DNA from: Sequoia sempervirens
Taxonomy: Eukaryota > Streptophyta > Pinopsida > Cupressales > Cupressaceae
NCBI GenBank assembly: GCA_007258455.2
Contig: VDFB02047230.1
Span: forward strand, 158,108,635-158,172,634
Direction of reading: 5' to 3'
DNA length: 64,000 nt
Shown here: positions 1 to 10,784 of the stretch, in pieces
How positions within the stretch are numbered: the stretch's first letter is position 1
Layout of the letters: every line of letters begins with the position of its first letter
Made by a program: the position numbers and the translations under genes
Notes under the pieces: generated by a model
Seen by the model: only the letters and a program-made list of their open reading frames with translations
Database searches by the model: none
Told to the model about the DNA's origin: nothing

Positions 1-485
1 TTTCATTTTGTCATGTATTTAATTTTCAATTTTTACTGAACATAGGTTTTTCACCAAACATCAAGTTCTTTGTTCTACAAAGGTGGAAAAATATTAAACT
101 ATTGTAAAAAAAAATTAAAAATACCTTTGCCCTAGCTATTGATGTCCTTTCACCAAAAAGAAAAGATTATAGTTACAATGACTTCAAAAATTAATTAAAA
201 AATATATGTCACAAAAAATTATGAAAAAATATCCTTGCCCTAGATATTGATGTTAAGAATCTATATTTTAAAAATTATAATTTTATCCTTTCTAAGAAAA
301 AATTTATGTTTGACGACATAAATGGTACTTTCTAAAAATGTCGTTTACTGTTTAAAAGTAGTTATTAAAGGAGATGTTGAAAGATTCATGATTTATTTTA
401 GAAAAAAAATTAAAATATATATTTAAAATCTACACACAAATTTCCACAAATCACTAGTTCACATCATCTTCAAATTATTAATGAT
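1..485. repeat. Inverted-repeat arm, left
   Basis: This AT-rich stretch reads, as reverse complement, like 9555-10073. Shared words include the one for 'tttgaagatgatg..aactagtgat' near 440-480 and 'gtgaaaaacctatgtt' near 40-55. Each arm also holds two internal copies of a phrase around 'atatctagtgca' / 'ctattgatgtcc'. No coding potential was seen. The arm continues off the left edge of the window, so its outer end is unknown. Confidence 0.7.
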
Positions 486-535
486 TTAGATTTATAGGTC
501 TTAGAAGGTGAAGATTCAATTAAAAATGTTGATAT

Positions 536-905
536 TGTAGGAGTTAATGGTGACTCCTCAACACCCCCAGGAACAATTGCTAGACCAAAATATATTCCAC
601 AAGAGAGAGAATGGCAAGAATAGCTTGCTTCAACAATGGAATATTGAATATGCAAATGTACATGAGATGCCTTGCTTATAAAGGCAAGGTGAGACATAAG
701 ACTAGATAATATCATGAAAAGTGTCTTAATCCTATAACATGAGATAATTAACCCATAACTACCTAGGATAAGATAATATCTAGAAATGACAACTAAGAAT
801 TCTAGAAGAAATCTTATAATCCTAAGTAAACTTAACATGTGAATATGTCCCCCAAGTCCCTAGTGAGTGAATTAACTAGGTATAAGACATTTATTCACAC
901 CAACA
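536..905 (-). repeat. 3' LTR of the 536-4901 element
   Basis: It is bounded TGTAG..CAACA in plus-strand reading and alignable over its whole length with 4511-4901. It differs by scattered substitutions and a small deletion, so the insertion is not recent. The chance open frame 470-838 on the minus strand is part of this LTR and not a gene. Confidence 0.87.
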
Positions 906-1680
906 TCCCCCCTTAAGTGCAACTTAGGGAGAAGATTATTATGCAAAAGAAACAAAGATGCTATGAAAATGGGTCCTAGCTATGAGGCCATGATAGGTAC
1001 CTATTTACAATGCATGCATTAACTAAATGTAATCTCTCACAAATAGAGAAAAGGAGAAAACCTCATGGAATAAAACTCCTCTCCAAAAGAGAGAAAAAAA
1101 AAAAAAGATGATTTATTGAGGAATCAATGATACCCCCAAGGACTACAACCATCATGTATATACAATCAATGGCCCCCCATAAGAAGGAAATATAGAGACA
1201 AGATATCCCCCCCCCACAATGAAGAAACTCCAATGTTGATGAAGCATGCTTGAAAACAAAAGATAACCCAATGTCTACAAGCAACACATCTTCCCTTAGG
1301 AAGAAACAAATCCATAGGCTAATGTAGAAGCCACTCCATGTCCGACTGAAAGGAGGAAGGATGAAGCATGTGTGTCTCTAAAAACTGATGAGGAGCTCCT
1401 CCAAGCTTGAATAAGTCACAACATAATAATGGTCAGCCTCCAAATACAATGAAGATGGGATAACAATTGTGTTGAAACTAGAATCAAAGAGAGAAACCCC
1501 CTCAAGTGTGTACTTCAAATCTATAGTATGAGACTTTACAAACAAGTTGGAAATCCCTATCAAATATTCATCCCACAAACCAAGATCTGAAAACTATGAT
1601 CATATTGTTGAATAGAAGCACTGATGGTTGAAGAAGCGAGAGGTGGAGGAGTAGGAAGCTCATCACTAGTCTCTAGAATA
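906..1680 (-). other. 3' internal module with polypurine tract
   Basis: In minus-strand reading this ends CTTAAGGGGGGA just before the LTR, a polypurine tract for plus-strand priming. The adjoining words 'taagtgcaacttagggagaag', 'gggtcc..gaggcc' and 'aggtacc' recur next to the 3' LTRs of the elements at 16852-19139 and 20674-23241. No open frame of substance is present. Confidence 0.7.
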
Positions 1681-1687
1681 CTAAGGT

Positions 1688-2131
1688 TTAGATGACCAAA
1701 CTTCTCCTCACAACATGATTCACACTCGATAAAGGAGTATCATATGCAGTCAAAGGAACATTATCTTCTTTTGAAGAAAAATGAGAAAAATAATACAAAT
1801 GAGATGAATGATCTACCATTCTGATAGAAACAATATCCCTAGTCTCCAAGACCCTTGTGTACACTCTATCAGGAGTGAACTCAACTGTTTTACCTTGACC
1901 AACATGGGTAATTTGATAAACATAAAGGAGATTAGTGGACAAAGAAGGAACACAAAGTACATCATTTAAAGTTCCCTCTCCCATGTCAATAGAACCCTTC
2001 CCACTTACCTTCATATAATTATTGTTACCCATTTAAATATGAGGTGAATTATGAGGCTCAAAAGAAGAGAAGATTCCCGTAGATGATGACATATGATGAG
2101 ATGCCCCTAAATCAAGAATCCATTTATTAGA
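1688..2131 (-). pseudogene. Copia protease / pre-integrase fragment
   Basis: The minus-strand translation starts NKWILDLGASHHMS, the Ty1/copia aspartic protease active-site region. It continues through a stop into MGNNNYMKVSGKG and LNDVLCVPSLSTNLL, the usual protease end and GAG-pre-integrase start. The catalytic triplet D-S-G is read here as D-L-G, which should abolish activity. An in-frame stop lies near 2033. Coding similarity ends near 1690, with no integrase after it. Confidence 0.75.
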
Positions 2132-2160
2132 TTAAGGAATTATAGAGGCCAATAGTGCTT

Positions 2161-3107
2161 GTCCTTTCATTTTGTGTGACCTAGTTGTATTTTTGTGTTC
2201 TCTAACTGTGATGATGAAGTTGCTATTGATTCAGATGTTGAAGAAGAAGATACTAATGAGGGACTATATGTTATTCTTTTGAAGAAGGTATGTGAATTCA
2301 TCAATCTTCTTATTACAACATCTATATGAGCATCATGTCCTAATCTTACAATATGCACATTTAAACTTCTTTTTGATGAGTCCTCTTTAGAAGAGAGAGT
2401 GGAATTGGGAGTACTATGTGAATGAAAATATTTACCTTTCTCATTAGACTTTGGTTCCTTATTCTGCTTCTTACCCTTGCCACTTGAAGTCTTTGTATCC
2501 TTTGTAAGAAGAGCATGAGTTTGGGAAGACTTCAATGTGCCCATGTGGGCCAACTTTTCTTGTTCCCTTGTGAGTTGAGCTATAAATTCATCATAAGGGA
2601 TTTTGTATGGATTACCAAGGGCATCCATTATAACATAGAATGTTGAAACAAACACTGAATAATCAAGACCAAGCTTAGCAAGAATAGAAAGAATCAAGTT
2701 TCCATCCTCTTTAGTGACCCCACAATTCGATAACTGCAATCCAAGAGAATTGATCTTAGAGAAAAAGTCTTAGATATTGTCAAAATATGATGGATTTAGA
2801 CTCATTAGTTCATTCTTGAACTTAAAATTTCTCATTTTATCTGGCTTACCAAAGAGACCCTCTGAAGTAGTCCAAATTTGATTAGGATGTGTGCAAGATG
2901 CAACATGATACCTAAGATCTAGATAAATGGACAAACGAAGAGTACCAAGTGCTTCATCCCTTCTATCAATCCATCGTCTTCTTTTTGTAGCTCTTGTGGG
3001 TTCTTAATTTGTGCCAAATGTGATTCTTTGCAACTTCAATTTTAACAATACCATCCTCATTTGTGATTTTCATTCATGATAGTTATATGGAGTTACAGAC
3101 ACCACTA
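2161..3107 (-). pseudogene. Copia gag (UBN2/retrotrans_gag type), decayed
   Basis: The longest open part (2167-2739) gives a gag core with ILAKLGLDYSVFVSTFYV and YDEFIAQLTREQEKL, then a lysine-rich tail. Upstream, in frame but interrupted by stops, are a PYNYHEWKS-like start (Trp lost to stop) and WIDRRDEALGTLRLSI. This order is typical of the copia capsid, which packages element RNA into virus-like particles. At least three stops (one near 3075, one near 3010, one near 2770) make it a pseudogene. No CCHC knuckle was found. Confidence 0.75.
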
Positions 3108-4467
3108 TTGGAAAATCCATGATAAAATCATAAAGTACAATAGAGGAAAAGAAAAGTCCCTTCACAATACAAGCAATTAACCCCTTTGTCCCAAAGAAAT
3201 TGACACTTTTTTTTGCAAATTTACAACAATGTATCCAAAAGTACCAACAACTTCAAACTAAAACTATGAAATTCTAGAAAATATCTAAAAAAAAGTACAT
3301 GGATAGAATTGTATTTCTCCATAATACCTTCTTGATGCTACAAGAATCGAGAAAAATGGAGTCCAGAGCAAAAACTTATGAGCTTGAAGGCTGAAAAGCA
3401 AGATCTAACTTTAACCCTAAAAAATGGAACAAAAAATCATTTTTTTTTGCAAAATAATTGCACCACTAGAAAATTTAGAGAATCTTCTTTCCAATAAAAT
3501 TGTGTTTCAAAAAACAACCTCTTGGATCAAAAGTTATGACAATTTGAAAAAAAACCTATTTTAGAGCTTTAGGGGAAAATCGACAATTGGAAGGCTAGTT
3601 GGACACAAAAATTGAGTTCACAGATTCTTAAAATTGGTCACCCATGTGACATTTCCACTACCAATGCAAAAATAAAACTGTCACCTCCCAGGCGGCCACG
3701 AGGTTGCGCCTAGGCAGTAGATTGGGCTACATTTCCCTTCCACCATTGGAGGTGACGATTGTGGGATTTAATCCCCTGTTGCTAGCAGGATACCATGGGC
3801 TCGAGGCAGAAGATGTGATCAGGTGCTTGCAGGAAAAATTTGACCAATAGATTTGACAAGCGGTGACCATTAATAATTCACAACCCAACAAAAAAGGGTG
3901 TATGAGGCCTACAAATTAATTACTACCTATGACCAGGGTTTTGAAAAATCCCAAATAATATAAATTCATAGAAACTTTATAAAACCCCCAAAAAAATTAA
4001 ATATTGCCCAAATTAATAATTATTTCCAGATTAAAAATATTTAGCCTAAAAAATAAACCCATAGAATATTATATATATTTTGCAAATATTAAAATTGTCC
4101 TACCTAGGTAGCCATACGACCAGTCCGAGCAAAAAAAAATTTCCTCAAAAACAATTGAGGCCAAATATATACAATTTTATATCAAAATTTGTCTCTCAAG
4201 CCTTCTAATCTCAATGGCGAGGTTGATTTGGGCTCAAAGAGCCCCAAATTTTCAACTACCTTCAAATCTTGCAACTAAAACCCTCTAATTGAAACCTCCA
4301 TGGATCAACCAAAACATAACCAAATTCGATGAAACAAAAGACAAACCTAACTTTCTTTTGACACCTTGGATTCAACCGTGAGGTCCTTGAAACCCCAAAA
4401 TGTATCTAGTAAAATCTTCAAACCAACATGAAACCCTCAAATCTGGGAAGGAATCTGCAACATTGAA

Positions 4468-4510
4468 GCTCTGATACCATGTAATAGCTAGAATATTTCT
4501 TTTGATACCA
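4468..4510 (-). promoter_or_regulatory. Primer-binding site, duplicated
   Basis: Minus-strand TGGTATCAGAGC (4468-4479) matches the usual plant initiator tRNA-Met primer site. A second, partial copy TGGTATCAAA lies at 4501-4510, directly against the LTR. The two are 31 bp apart, so a short segment has been duplicated or inserted between the canonical site and the LTR. Confidence 0.7.
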
Positions 4511-4901
4511 TGTAGGAGTTAATGATGACTCCTCAACACCCCCAAGAATAATTGTTGGACCAAACTATCTTCCACAAGAGAGAGAATGGCAACAATAGTT
4601 TGCTTCAATAATGCAAGATTGAATATGGTTGAATATTGGTTGAATATACAAATGTACATGAGATGCCTTGCTTATAAAGGCAAGGCAAGACATAGAATTA
4701 GTCAAGATCATGACAAGTGTCTTAATCCTATAACATGAGACAACTAACTCATAACTAGCTAAGATAAGATAATATCTAGAAATGACAACTAAGACTTCTA
4801 GAAAAAATATTATAATCCTAAGTAAACTTAACATGTGAATATGTCCCCTAAGTCCCTAGTGAGTGAATTATCTAGGTACAAGACATTTATTCACACCAAC
4901 A
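4511..4901 (-). repeat. 5' LTR of the 536-4901 element
   Basis: Plus-strand reading is TGTAGGAGTT..CACCAACA. It matches 536-905, with about 20 extra bases including a repeated 'ttgaatat' stretch near 4618-4645. The flanking AATAT at 4902-4906 pairs with GATAT at 531-535. Confidence 0.87.
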
Positions 4902-5046
4902 AATATAAATGTCCATCTTTTCCAAAAAGTGAGACACAGTATTGTGATTTCATCCTATGCAATGTAAGATGCTTGAATGTAGAGGTTTCCACCATGTGTA
5001 TATTTGGTTTTAAGTTGTGCAAAGTGACTATATATTGGTTTTAATA

Positions 5047-6290
5047 TTTTTTTGTGTATAGGTATTGTAAGATGAAAATTTACCCCCTAAATAAAGAAAA
5101 TCCAAACCCTTTTTACAATTTTGATAACTAAAAAGTAAGAAATGAAAAAATTCACTTCTATTTGTATCTCTTTGTAACTAGTAAATGAGAAAATAAAGTC
5201 TAAGATCGATGTAAAGTGTTGAACCAACTCTCCAATGTCACAAGAATAATGAAAAGGAGGTTCAAGGAAAAATTATGAGCTTAGAGGCATAAATAAGTAG
5301 ATATGACTTCAATGAGTGATAAATCTCACCAATGACAAAATCTAGAAAACATACTAGCACCATTGGAAAGTCCTCAAAACTAAATTTTTGATGATATCTC
5401 ATTTGAAAAAATATAAATTCATATGCTCAAGATGTAGTCATTTTTTTCAAAATTCCTCCAATTTGGCTTCAAAATCAAACATGGGCTCAAAAACAAGCCA
5501 GTCTCACCCACATGACCAAGGGTAGGTTTTACACACGAGTCTGGCTATAGTAGGATTTGATAGTAGGTAGGAAAGGTTGAGAATCTATGGTGGTGGATCG
5601 TGATACCAATTGTGATCATTGGGTGGTTTTAAAGAAATAGCCACCAAAGAAGGTCAAAAAACTTACTGACAATCAAAAAGTGGAAAATAGCCCACAAATG
5701 CAAAAAATAACCTATAAAATTTAACAAGCTACCTTTGAATCTAAAACCACATAATATATTAACATTAGCCTAACACAATTCTACACTTAACATGTATGAA
5801 TACTGAGAAATCTAAAAATCTCATCAAGAAAATCAAATAGTCACCCAAAAATTGCACAACTGCACAATACGACAACTAACTGTATGGTACCATATGGAAT
5901 ACAAATATGTATCATCATGTAGAATTTATACAACTTAAAATAATTAAACCCTCTAAATTTGTGCAGCCCAAAAATATCCTAAATTTTCTCTACATTGGTT
6001 TTGGTATTTGGAGAGCAGTCTTAGGGTTTTTTAATGTTCTAGACACAATGGTGAGGTTTATGTTTCTCTAGGATGGACCATTTTTTCTCAAGGTAAAATC
6101 TCTCAAAAATAGGATAGGGAATCACATATCTAGAGCTCTAATACCATGTTGGAGTTGATTCATCAACCTTAAAGCTCCCAAATATCTCTTGCAATCAAAC
6201 ACCTACCATAGAGTGGGAGAACAAACAATAGAAATTACTATGGAGGCTAAAGAGAATATTGATTAAAAAAAAGTATGAATCATTATGCAA
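5047..6290 (-). mobile_element. Truncated LTR element: leader, primer site and LTR edge
   Basis: Minus-strand TGGTATTAGAGC at 6135-6146 is a one-mismatch tRNA-Met primer site, followed at 6147 by TGTTGGAGTT, an LTR edge. The sequence before it (about 5200-5640) resembles the leaders of the elements at 536-4901 and 20674-23241, for example 'gatatctcattt' and 'caccattggaaagtcc'. No partner LTR or coding region was found, so this is only the 5' end of an old insertion. Limits are approximate. Confidence 0.5.
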
Positions 6291-7840
6291 AATAAATTGA
6301 CCCCCTTAATAGCCACAACTTATATGATGTCAATAGAGGCAACAACTGAAACAATGCCACCATTAGTGACCAATGTAGAGCCCACAATGATATGCGAGCC
6401 CCAAGAGAGGAGAAAAGCCAAGGCTACCACTAGGAGAAAGGCAACATTAGATGAGGGATGTGGCGGCTAGATCAGTGACAAACCATGAGCAAGGGTTTCA
6501 GGAAGAAGCGAGAGCACCATTCAAATAAGTTACGTCATCGAAAATGCTCAGGAAGAAGTGAGAGTGTGATTAGAATTAGCTCATCTCAAGTATTCAAGAT
6601 ACGGGTTGTTGGGTTGTTGAATTGTTGGGATGGGTCAGAGAGACACTCCTATTGTAAAAAAAAAAAGAGTGTAATTAGAACAAGTTAATTATTAAAATTT
6701 TGTGTTTTTTAATTATAATTACCAGTTAGAGTTTAAATTGAAATATTTTATTTTTTAATGAAATTTATTTATTTGTTGTAGTTTAAATTAATAGATCTTT
6801 TATTTTAAAAAATAGTTCCAAAGTAATTGAAAAAGTTTTGTTTGAATATAATTTTGTCATCATTTATAAAAGATATTTCAAACATTGAGAGATATCTCTT
6901 GGTGTCTCTTAATAGATGTATTTTAAATATCTATACTAGTCAAAAAGTGTAAACAAAGAAATTTTGTTTATTGTTCTTTGTTGTCATACTTGTACCTAAT
7001 ATTATACATTTTAATTTTCAATATTTTTTAATCTTCAAACTTATGCAAAATGATAGTGTTTAACTCTCAACTAAATAGTAAGCTATCAAATATCAAATTT
7101 ATCAAAAAAAAATGTATGCAATAGAATTAACTCATTGAAACATAGTATGGAACATATTAGAAACTCAAATTCTTCAAATAATCTTACATTAAACAATAAA
7201 ATATTATTTGTAGAAAATTGAAAGACATTATAAGAAGAAATATAATTTTAAAAATAAATGCCTATACATAATTAAAATAAATATTGATTCCATATTGACA
7301 ATGAGTGAAATCAAAATAATATCCTTGAGAATAGAAGTTAACACATCAAAACAATAAAAGATCTTTAACACATACTTTGAATGAGTAAAATCACTTTGTT
7401 TCAATCTAAATAAGAAATTCAAAAGGAAAATTTATATGTAAAGAAATTTTGACAATAATTTATATGTATAAATTTTGACAATGGAATGTAAGGATCCTAG
7501 AATGAATAACCAACACTCCATGGAGAAAGGTTACTTGTTATTTGTTTCCATGGAAATTTGGTAGGTATGATAGAAATATTTTTTCATATGTACGGCTTTG
7601 AATTAATTTCAATTTGAAAAAAAAAAATGAAGATCCATTATTTCAATTCATCTCTAACTATTTCTTTTAAGTTAATCGTGAAAAGTGATTTAAATAATAT
7701 TTTTTATGAAATAAATTCAAAGATAAAAGGCAAATAAATATTCTTTCTATTTAATAGTTTAATCTAATAATTTTAGACATTAACACATTCAAATGTAAAG
7801 TTGATACAATATTTATTGATAATAGTGAAATAAAACACAA
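6290..7840. other. AT-rich spacer without recognisable gene
   Basis: Short chance open frames only. There is one A11 run near 6657. I saw no domain, RNA gene or paired repeat here. Confidence 0.6.
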
Positions 7841-7859
7841 ATATGTTAGAATTAGTCAC

Positions 7860-8990
7860 ATTTTTTAAAATCTCTCTCATGTTTGATCTCCTGTGCGCCC
7901 CTACATCAACTCTCAAGTCTCCTTTGAGAGCTTCTACTTCTGCAAGGCGCTCTACTTCAAGTATACTTTCGCAACCTATGGTGGGTTTGAAGTGTGGTGT
8001 CTCTACCCCTTCTATGTGTGCCTCTTGTTGAGGCCTCTCCATCTCGCGCCCCCCTTGCGGGTTTGACCCTGTTCGCCCCTCCTCTCATACCTTCTGCTTA
8101 CGTGGGGTTTTCAGATACTCTTTGGCATCTAGATCTTGTCTTGCTCACCCTCCACGGGTGTTCCCTCCCCTATGCAAAACCTTCCCTAGTGGTGGTTTGT
8201 GGGGAGAATGTTTCTAAGAATGAGGGTTTCTACCAATGTCAGGGATATGTGTATCAAATTTCCAACTTCTATCCCTCTCTTTCCGAATTGCACCAATGGG
8301 ATTTAGATTCTTGGAGGCCCATTGTAACTGGTAAAACTGAGCACTTCCCTTATGCTAAGGATTTTCATTTCTTCCTTTGCTTCTTCTAAGGAACATTGTT
8401 CGATGTTGGGTCATTTTGGGCTTGGGGTGAGCAATCTCTCTCACTCAAACCCTGGACTTATTTCTTCAACCCCCTTATTGAACCACTGAGTGTGATTATG
8501 ATGTGGGTTAGACTCTTGAATATCCCCCTCCAAATTTGGGAGGAGTCTTGTTATGAGGCCATTCCAGAAACTCCATTGGTTACTTTTTGAAGGTTGGTGA
8601 TTTTTCTTCTTATATGGGGCATTCGACCTTTGCTTGTATTATGGTGGATATTGATATCCATTTTCTTCTTCACGAGGATGTGGTTTTGTTGGTTGGGGAT
8701 GGGCCCTAGTCTCAACCGCTTGATTATGAGGGCCTTCCTTTCAAGTGTTATTATTGTTTTTCTATTGGTCACTTGGCTTCAACTTGCTCTCTCATGTGTC
8801 GAAGAGGTGTGATTACTTGGTGGAAGAACACTAATGATGATCTCTTAACTATTATGGATTTTGTCTCTTTTGAGGATGTCTCCTCCCAAGCATTTTATGA
8901 GCGTCCTACTTCTAGGACCTGGATTTGGATTGTCCTAAGTACCCTTTTGGTGTTTCTCCTCCTCTTTGTACTTCCCCTCCTCCTTTGACT
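7860..8990 (+). pseudogene. LINE ORF1 (DUF4283-like plus CCHC knuckle), decayed
   Basis: From about 7994 frame 2 reads a nucleic-acid-binding ORF1 region. The diagnostic stretch is FDVGSFWAWGEQSLSLKP, then MMWVRLLNIPLQIWEESC (8396-8560), the usual DUF4283 signature of plant L1-type LINEs. A one-base slip in a T run near 8585 moves the reading to frame 1. There VGDFSSYMGHSTFACIMVD leads to a zinc knuckle CYYCFSIGHLASTC (8746-8787; C-x2-C-x4-H-x4-C intact). A stop at 8710-8712 interrupts it. ORF2 (endonuclease/reverse transcriptase) is absent, so this is a truncated, dead copy. ORF1 would bind element RNA. Confidence 0.7.
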
Positions 8991-9014
8991 ACTTCCACTC
9001 CACCTCAGGTTTCT

Positions 9015-9424
9015 ACTGTGGATGGTGACTTTTGTTCACCTCATTTTCCTCCTATTCCCCTTTCATGCGATGATGGTCTCCCCATGGGGGGTCTCTTGTC
9101 CCTGCATGTAGTGGGGGTCTATATGATAGTATTATTTGGAATGTTGTTCTATTGTGTATAGTGACTATTGTTCACCTTGTTGTCCTCCTATTCCGCTTTT
9201 ATGTGATGATGGTCTCCCAATGGGGGGTCTCTTGTCCCCGCATGTAGTGGGGGTTGGGATGATAGTAACATTTGGAATGTTGTTCTACTATGGATAGTGA
9301 ATGTTGTTCACCTTGTTGTCCTCCTATTCCCCTTTTGTGCGATGATGGTCTCCCCATGGGGGGTCTCTTGTCCCCGCATGTAGTGGGGGTTTGGATGATA
9401 GTATCATTTGGAATTTTATTTATT
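9015..9424. repeat. Three tandem units of 136 bp
   Basis: The phrase 'gatggtctcccc' recurs at 9072, 9208 and 9344, exactly 136 bp apart. Each unit carries 'tgttcacc', 'cctcctattcc', 'atggggggtctcttgtcc' and 'gcatgtagtggggg'. Units 2 and 3 are closer to each other than to unit 1. The array sits immediately 3' of the LINE ORF1 remnant and may have grown from its sequence. Confidence 0.88.
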
Positions 9425-9554
9425 AAGGCGTAAAGGTCTCTCCTCTACCTAGGTGATCCCACAATAGTGGGTTACACTTTTTGGCCAAACTTGACATTGA
9501 ACTGAATTTTTCAACTAAATCTTCACTTTCAGGCACTTATAGCTGCTAAACCGT
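9425..9554. other. Short spacer with 24-bp word also found inverted near 15930
   Basis: Around 9455-9478 the word for 'ggtgatcccacaatagtggg' recurs reverse-complemented, with one mismatch, at about 15929-15952. No gene. Confidence 0.45.
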
Positions 9555-10073
9555 GAGGAATTTGAAGATGATGCAAACTAGTGATATGTGACATTTTGTT
9601 TGTAGATTCTAATTTAAAAAAAAAATGGAAACAAATTGCATTTCCTTTTCCATCTCCTTTTAAAATTAGTTTTTAACAGTAAACACCATTATTAAAGAGT
9701 GACATGTATTTGCTAACACAACTTTTTTTCTATGAAGGATAAAATTCTATTTTTTTCAAGTTTAGATTCGTAACTACGATATCTAGTGCATGCAATTGTT
9801 TTCATAGTGTTTTATTGAATATTTTTTTCTTAATTAAGTTTTGAAGTCAAACCAATTATAATTTAGACATAGGTTTACTTGCTAATACTACCTTTTTGTA
9901 TGTATTGAAATTTAATTTTTTTTGTTGGATCATCAAGGACATCAATATCTAGTGCATAGATATTTTTTAGAAATTTTTTTGATACTATGCTATTTTTCCA
10001 CATGTGTAGAACAAAAATCTTGATTTTCAGTGAAAAACCTATGTTTAATTAAACTAAAAAAAATACACAATAA
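9555..10073. repeat. Inverted-repeat arm, right
   Basis: This is the reverse-complement counterpart of 1-485. Its outward continuation is cut at 10073 by the copia insertion and resumes at 15501, because AATAA is duplicated at both junctions. Confidence 0.7.
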
Positions 10074-10708
10074 TGTAAGGAAGATAGGTAGTAGAACAAC
10101 TTCCTTCACTAATCTTGAGAGGAGAATAATGAAAGACTTTTACAGATCTTTAATAGTTACCAAAACTTAAATAGAAATATACATAAATATCATGCATTAC
10201 ACGACACAGTGATTTACGTGGGGAAAACCCTTTCAGGAGAAAAACCCTACACTCCAAAAGTAGCCCAATATATTATTCAGTAAATCACAAATATTACAAT
10301 ACTTGCAAAACAAGCTTCTCATAGGAGTATCACCACTTAGAGATCAAGAGACAACATGACCTCTATCAAACTCTCAAAAAACATCATTGTCTCTCTACTG
10401 TAACTGTAATACAATGCTTTCGTAAAATAGGATTACATTTTAGGGAAAGACAGGCCAACAAAATATCCACCATTAGATCTAAAACCTAATAATTAATGAT
10501 CTATATTTACAATGTAACATTTATTTAATGTATGTCAGCCATTTTAGGAGTTTCCTAAAAAAGTTAACAAAAAATTATCTACACTCATCCCACTCCTCCC
10601 CCTTGATGTTGTATATTACACCTATCAGTATAACAAGGATATATATATATATATCCTATCAACAATAACCTTTGTATAATTGCAAGGTTGAGACACAATT
10701 TCCCAACA
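10074..10708 (-). repeat. 3' LTR of copia element
   Basis: TG..CA bounded in plus-strand reading, 635 bp, with an (AT)n tract near 10640-10655 where the partner LTR carries (GT)n. The purine tract AAGTGGGAGA in minus-strand reading adjoins at 10709-10720. Confidence 0.9.
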
Positions 10709-10784
10709 AATCTCCCACTTGTCAAACACCTTGCAAGAGCAGCCGGAGGGAGTAAACATTGTCTCTTAATTGCTAGAGGCCAAA

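Larger units (their letters stand above)
536..4901 (-). mobile_element. LTR retrotransposon with gag but no pol (TR-GAG-like), minus orientation
   Basis: Two direct LTRs (536-905 and 4511-4901) begin TGTAGGAGTT and end CACCAACA in plus-strand reading, so each is TG..CA bounded. Sequence complementary to the 3' end of initiator tRNA-Met sits beside the 4511 LTR, and a C-rich (minus-strand purine) tract sits at 906-914, so the element reads on the minus strand. Flanks are GATAT and AATAT, a target duplication with one mismatch. Inside, a copia-type gag and a protease/pre-integrase fragment remain. Integrase, reverse transcriptase and RNase H are absent, and the remaining 900-1680 is non-coding. 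The 5' leader (about 3110-4480) is also non-coding. It must have depended on another element's enzymes. Confidence 0.85.

Noticed and set aside
470..838. 122-codon minus-strand open frame
   Set aside because: It falls within an LTR and has a shorter counterpart in the sister LTR at 4565-4834. Hydrophobic chance frame.
9015..9424. CRISPR-like array
   Set aside because: Units are contiguous 136-bp repeats without short repeats separated by unique spacers, in a plant nuclear context.
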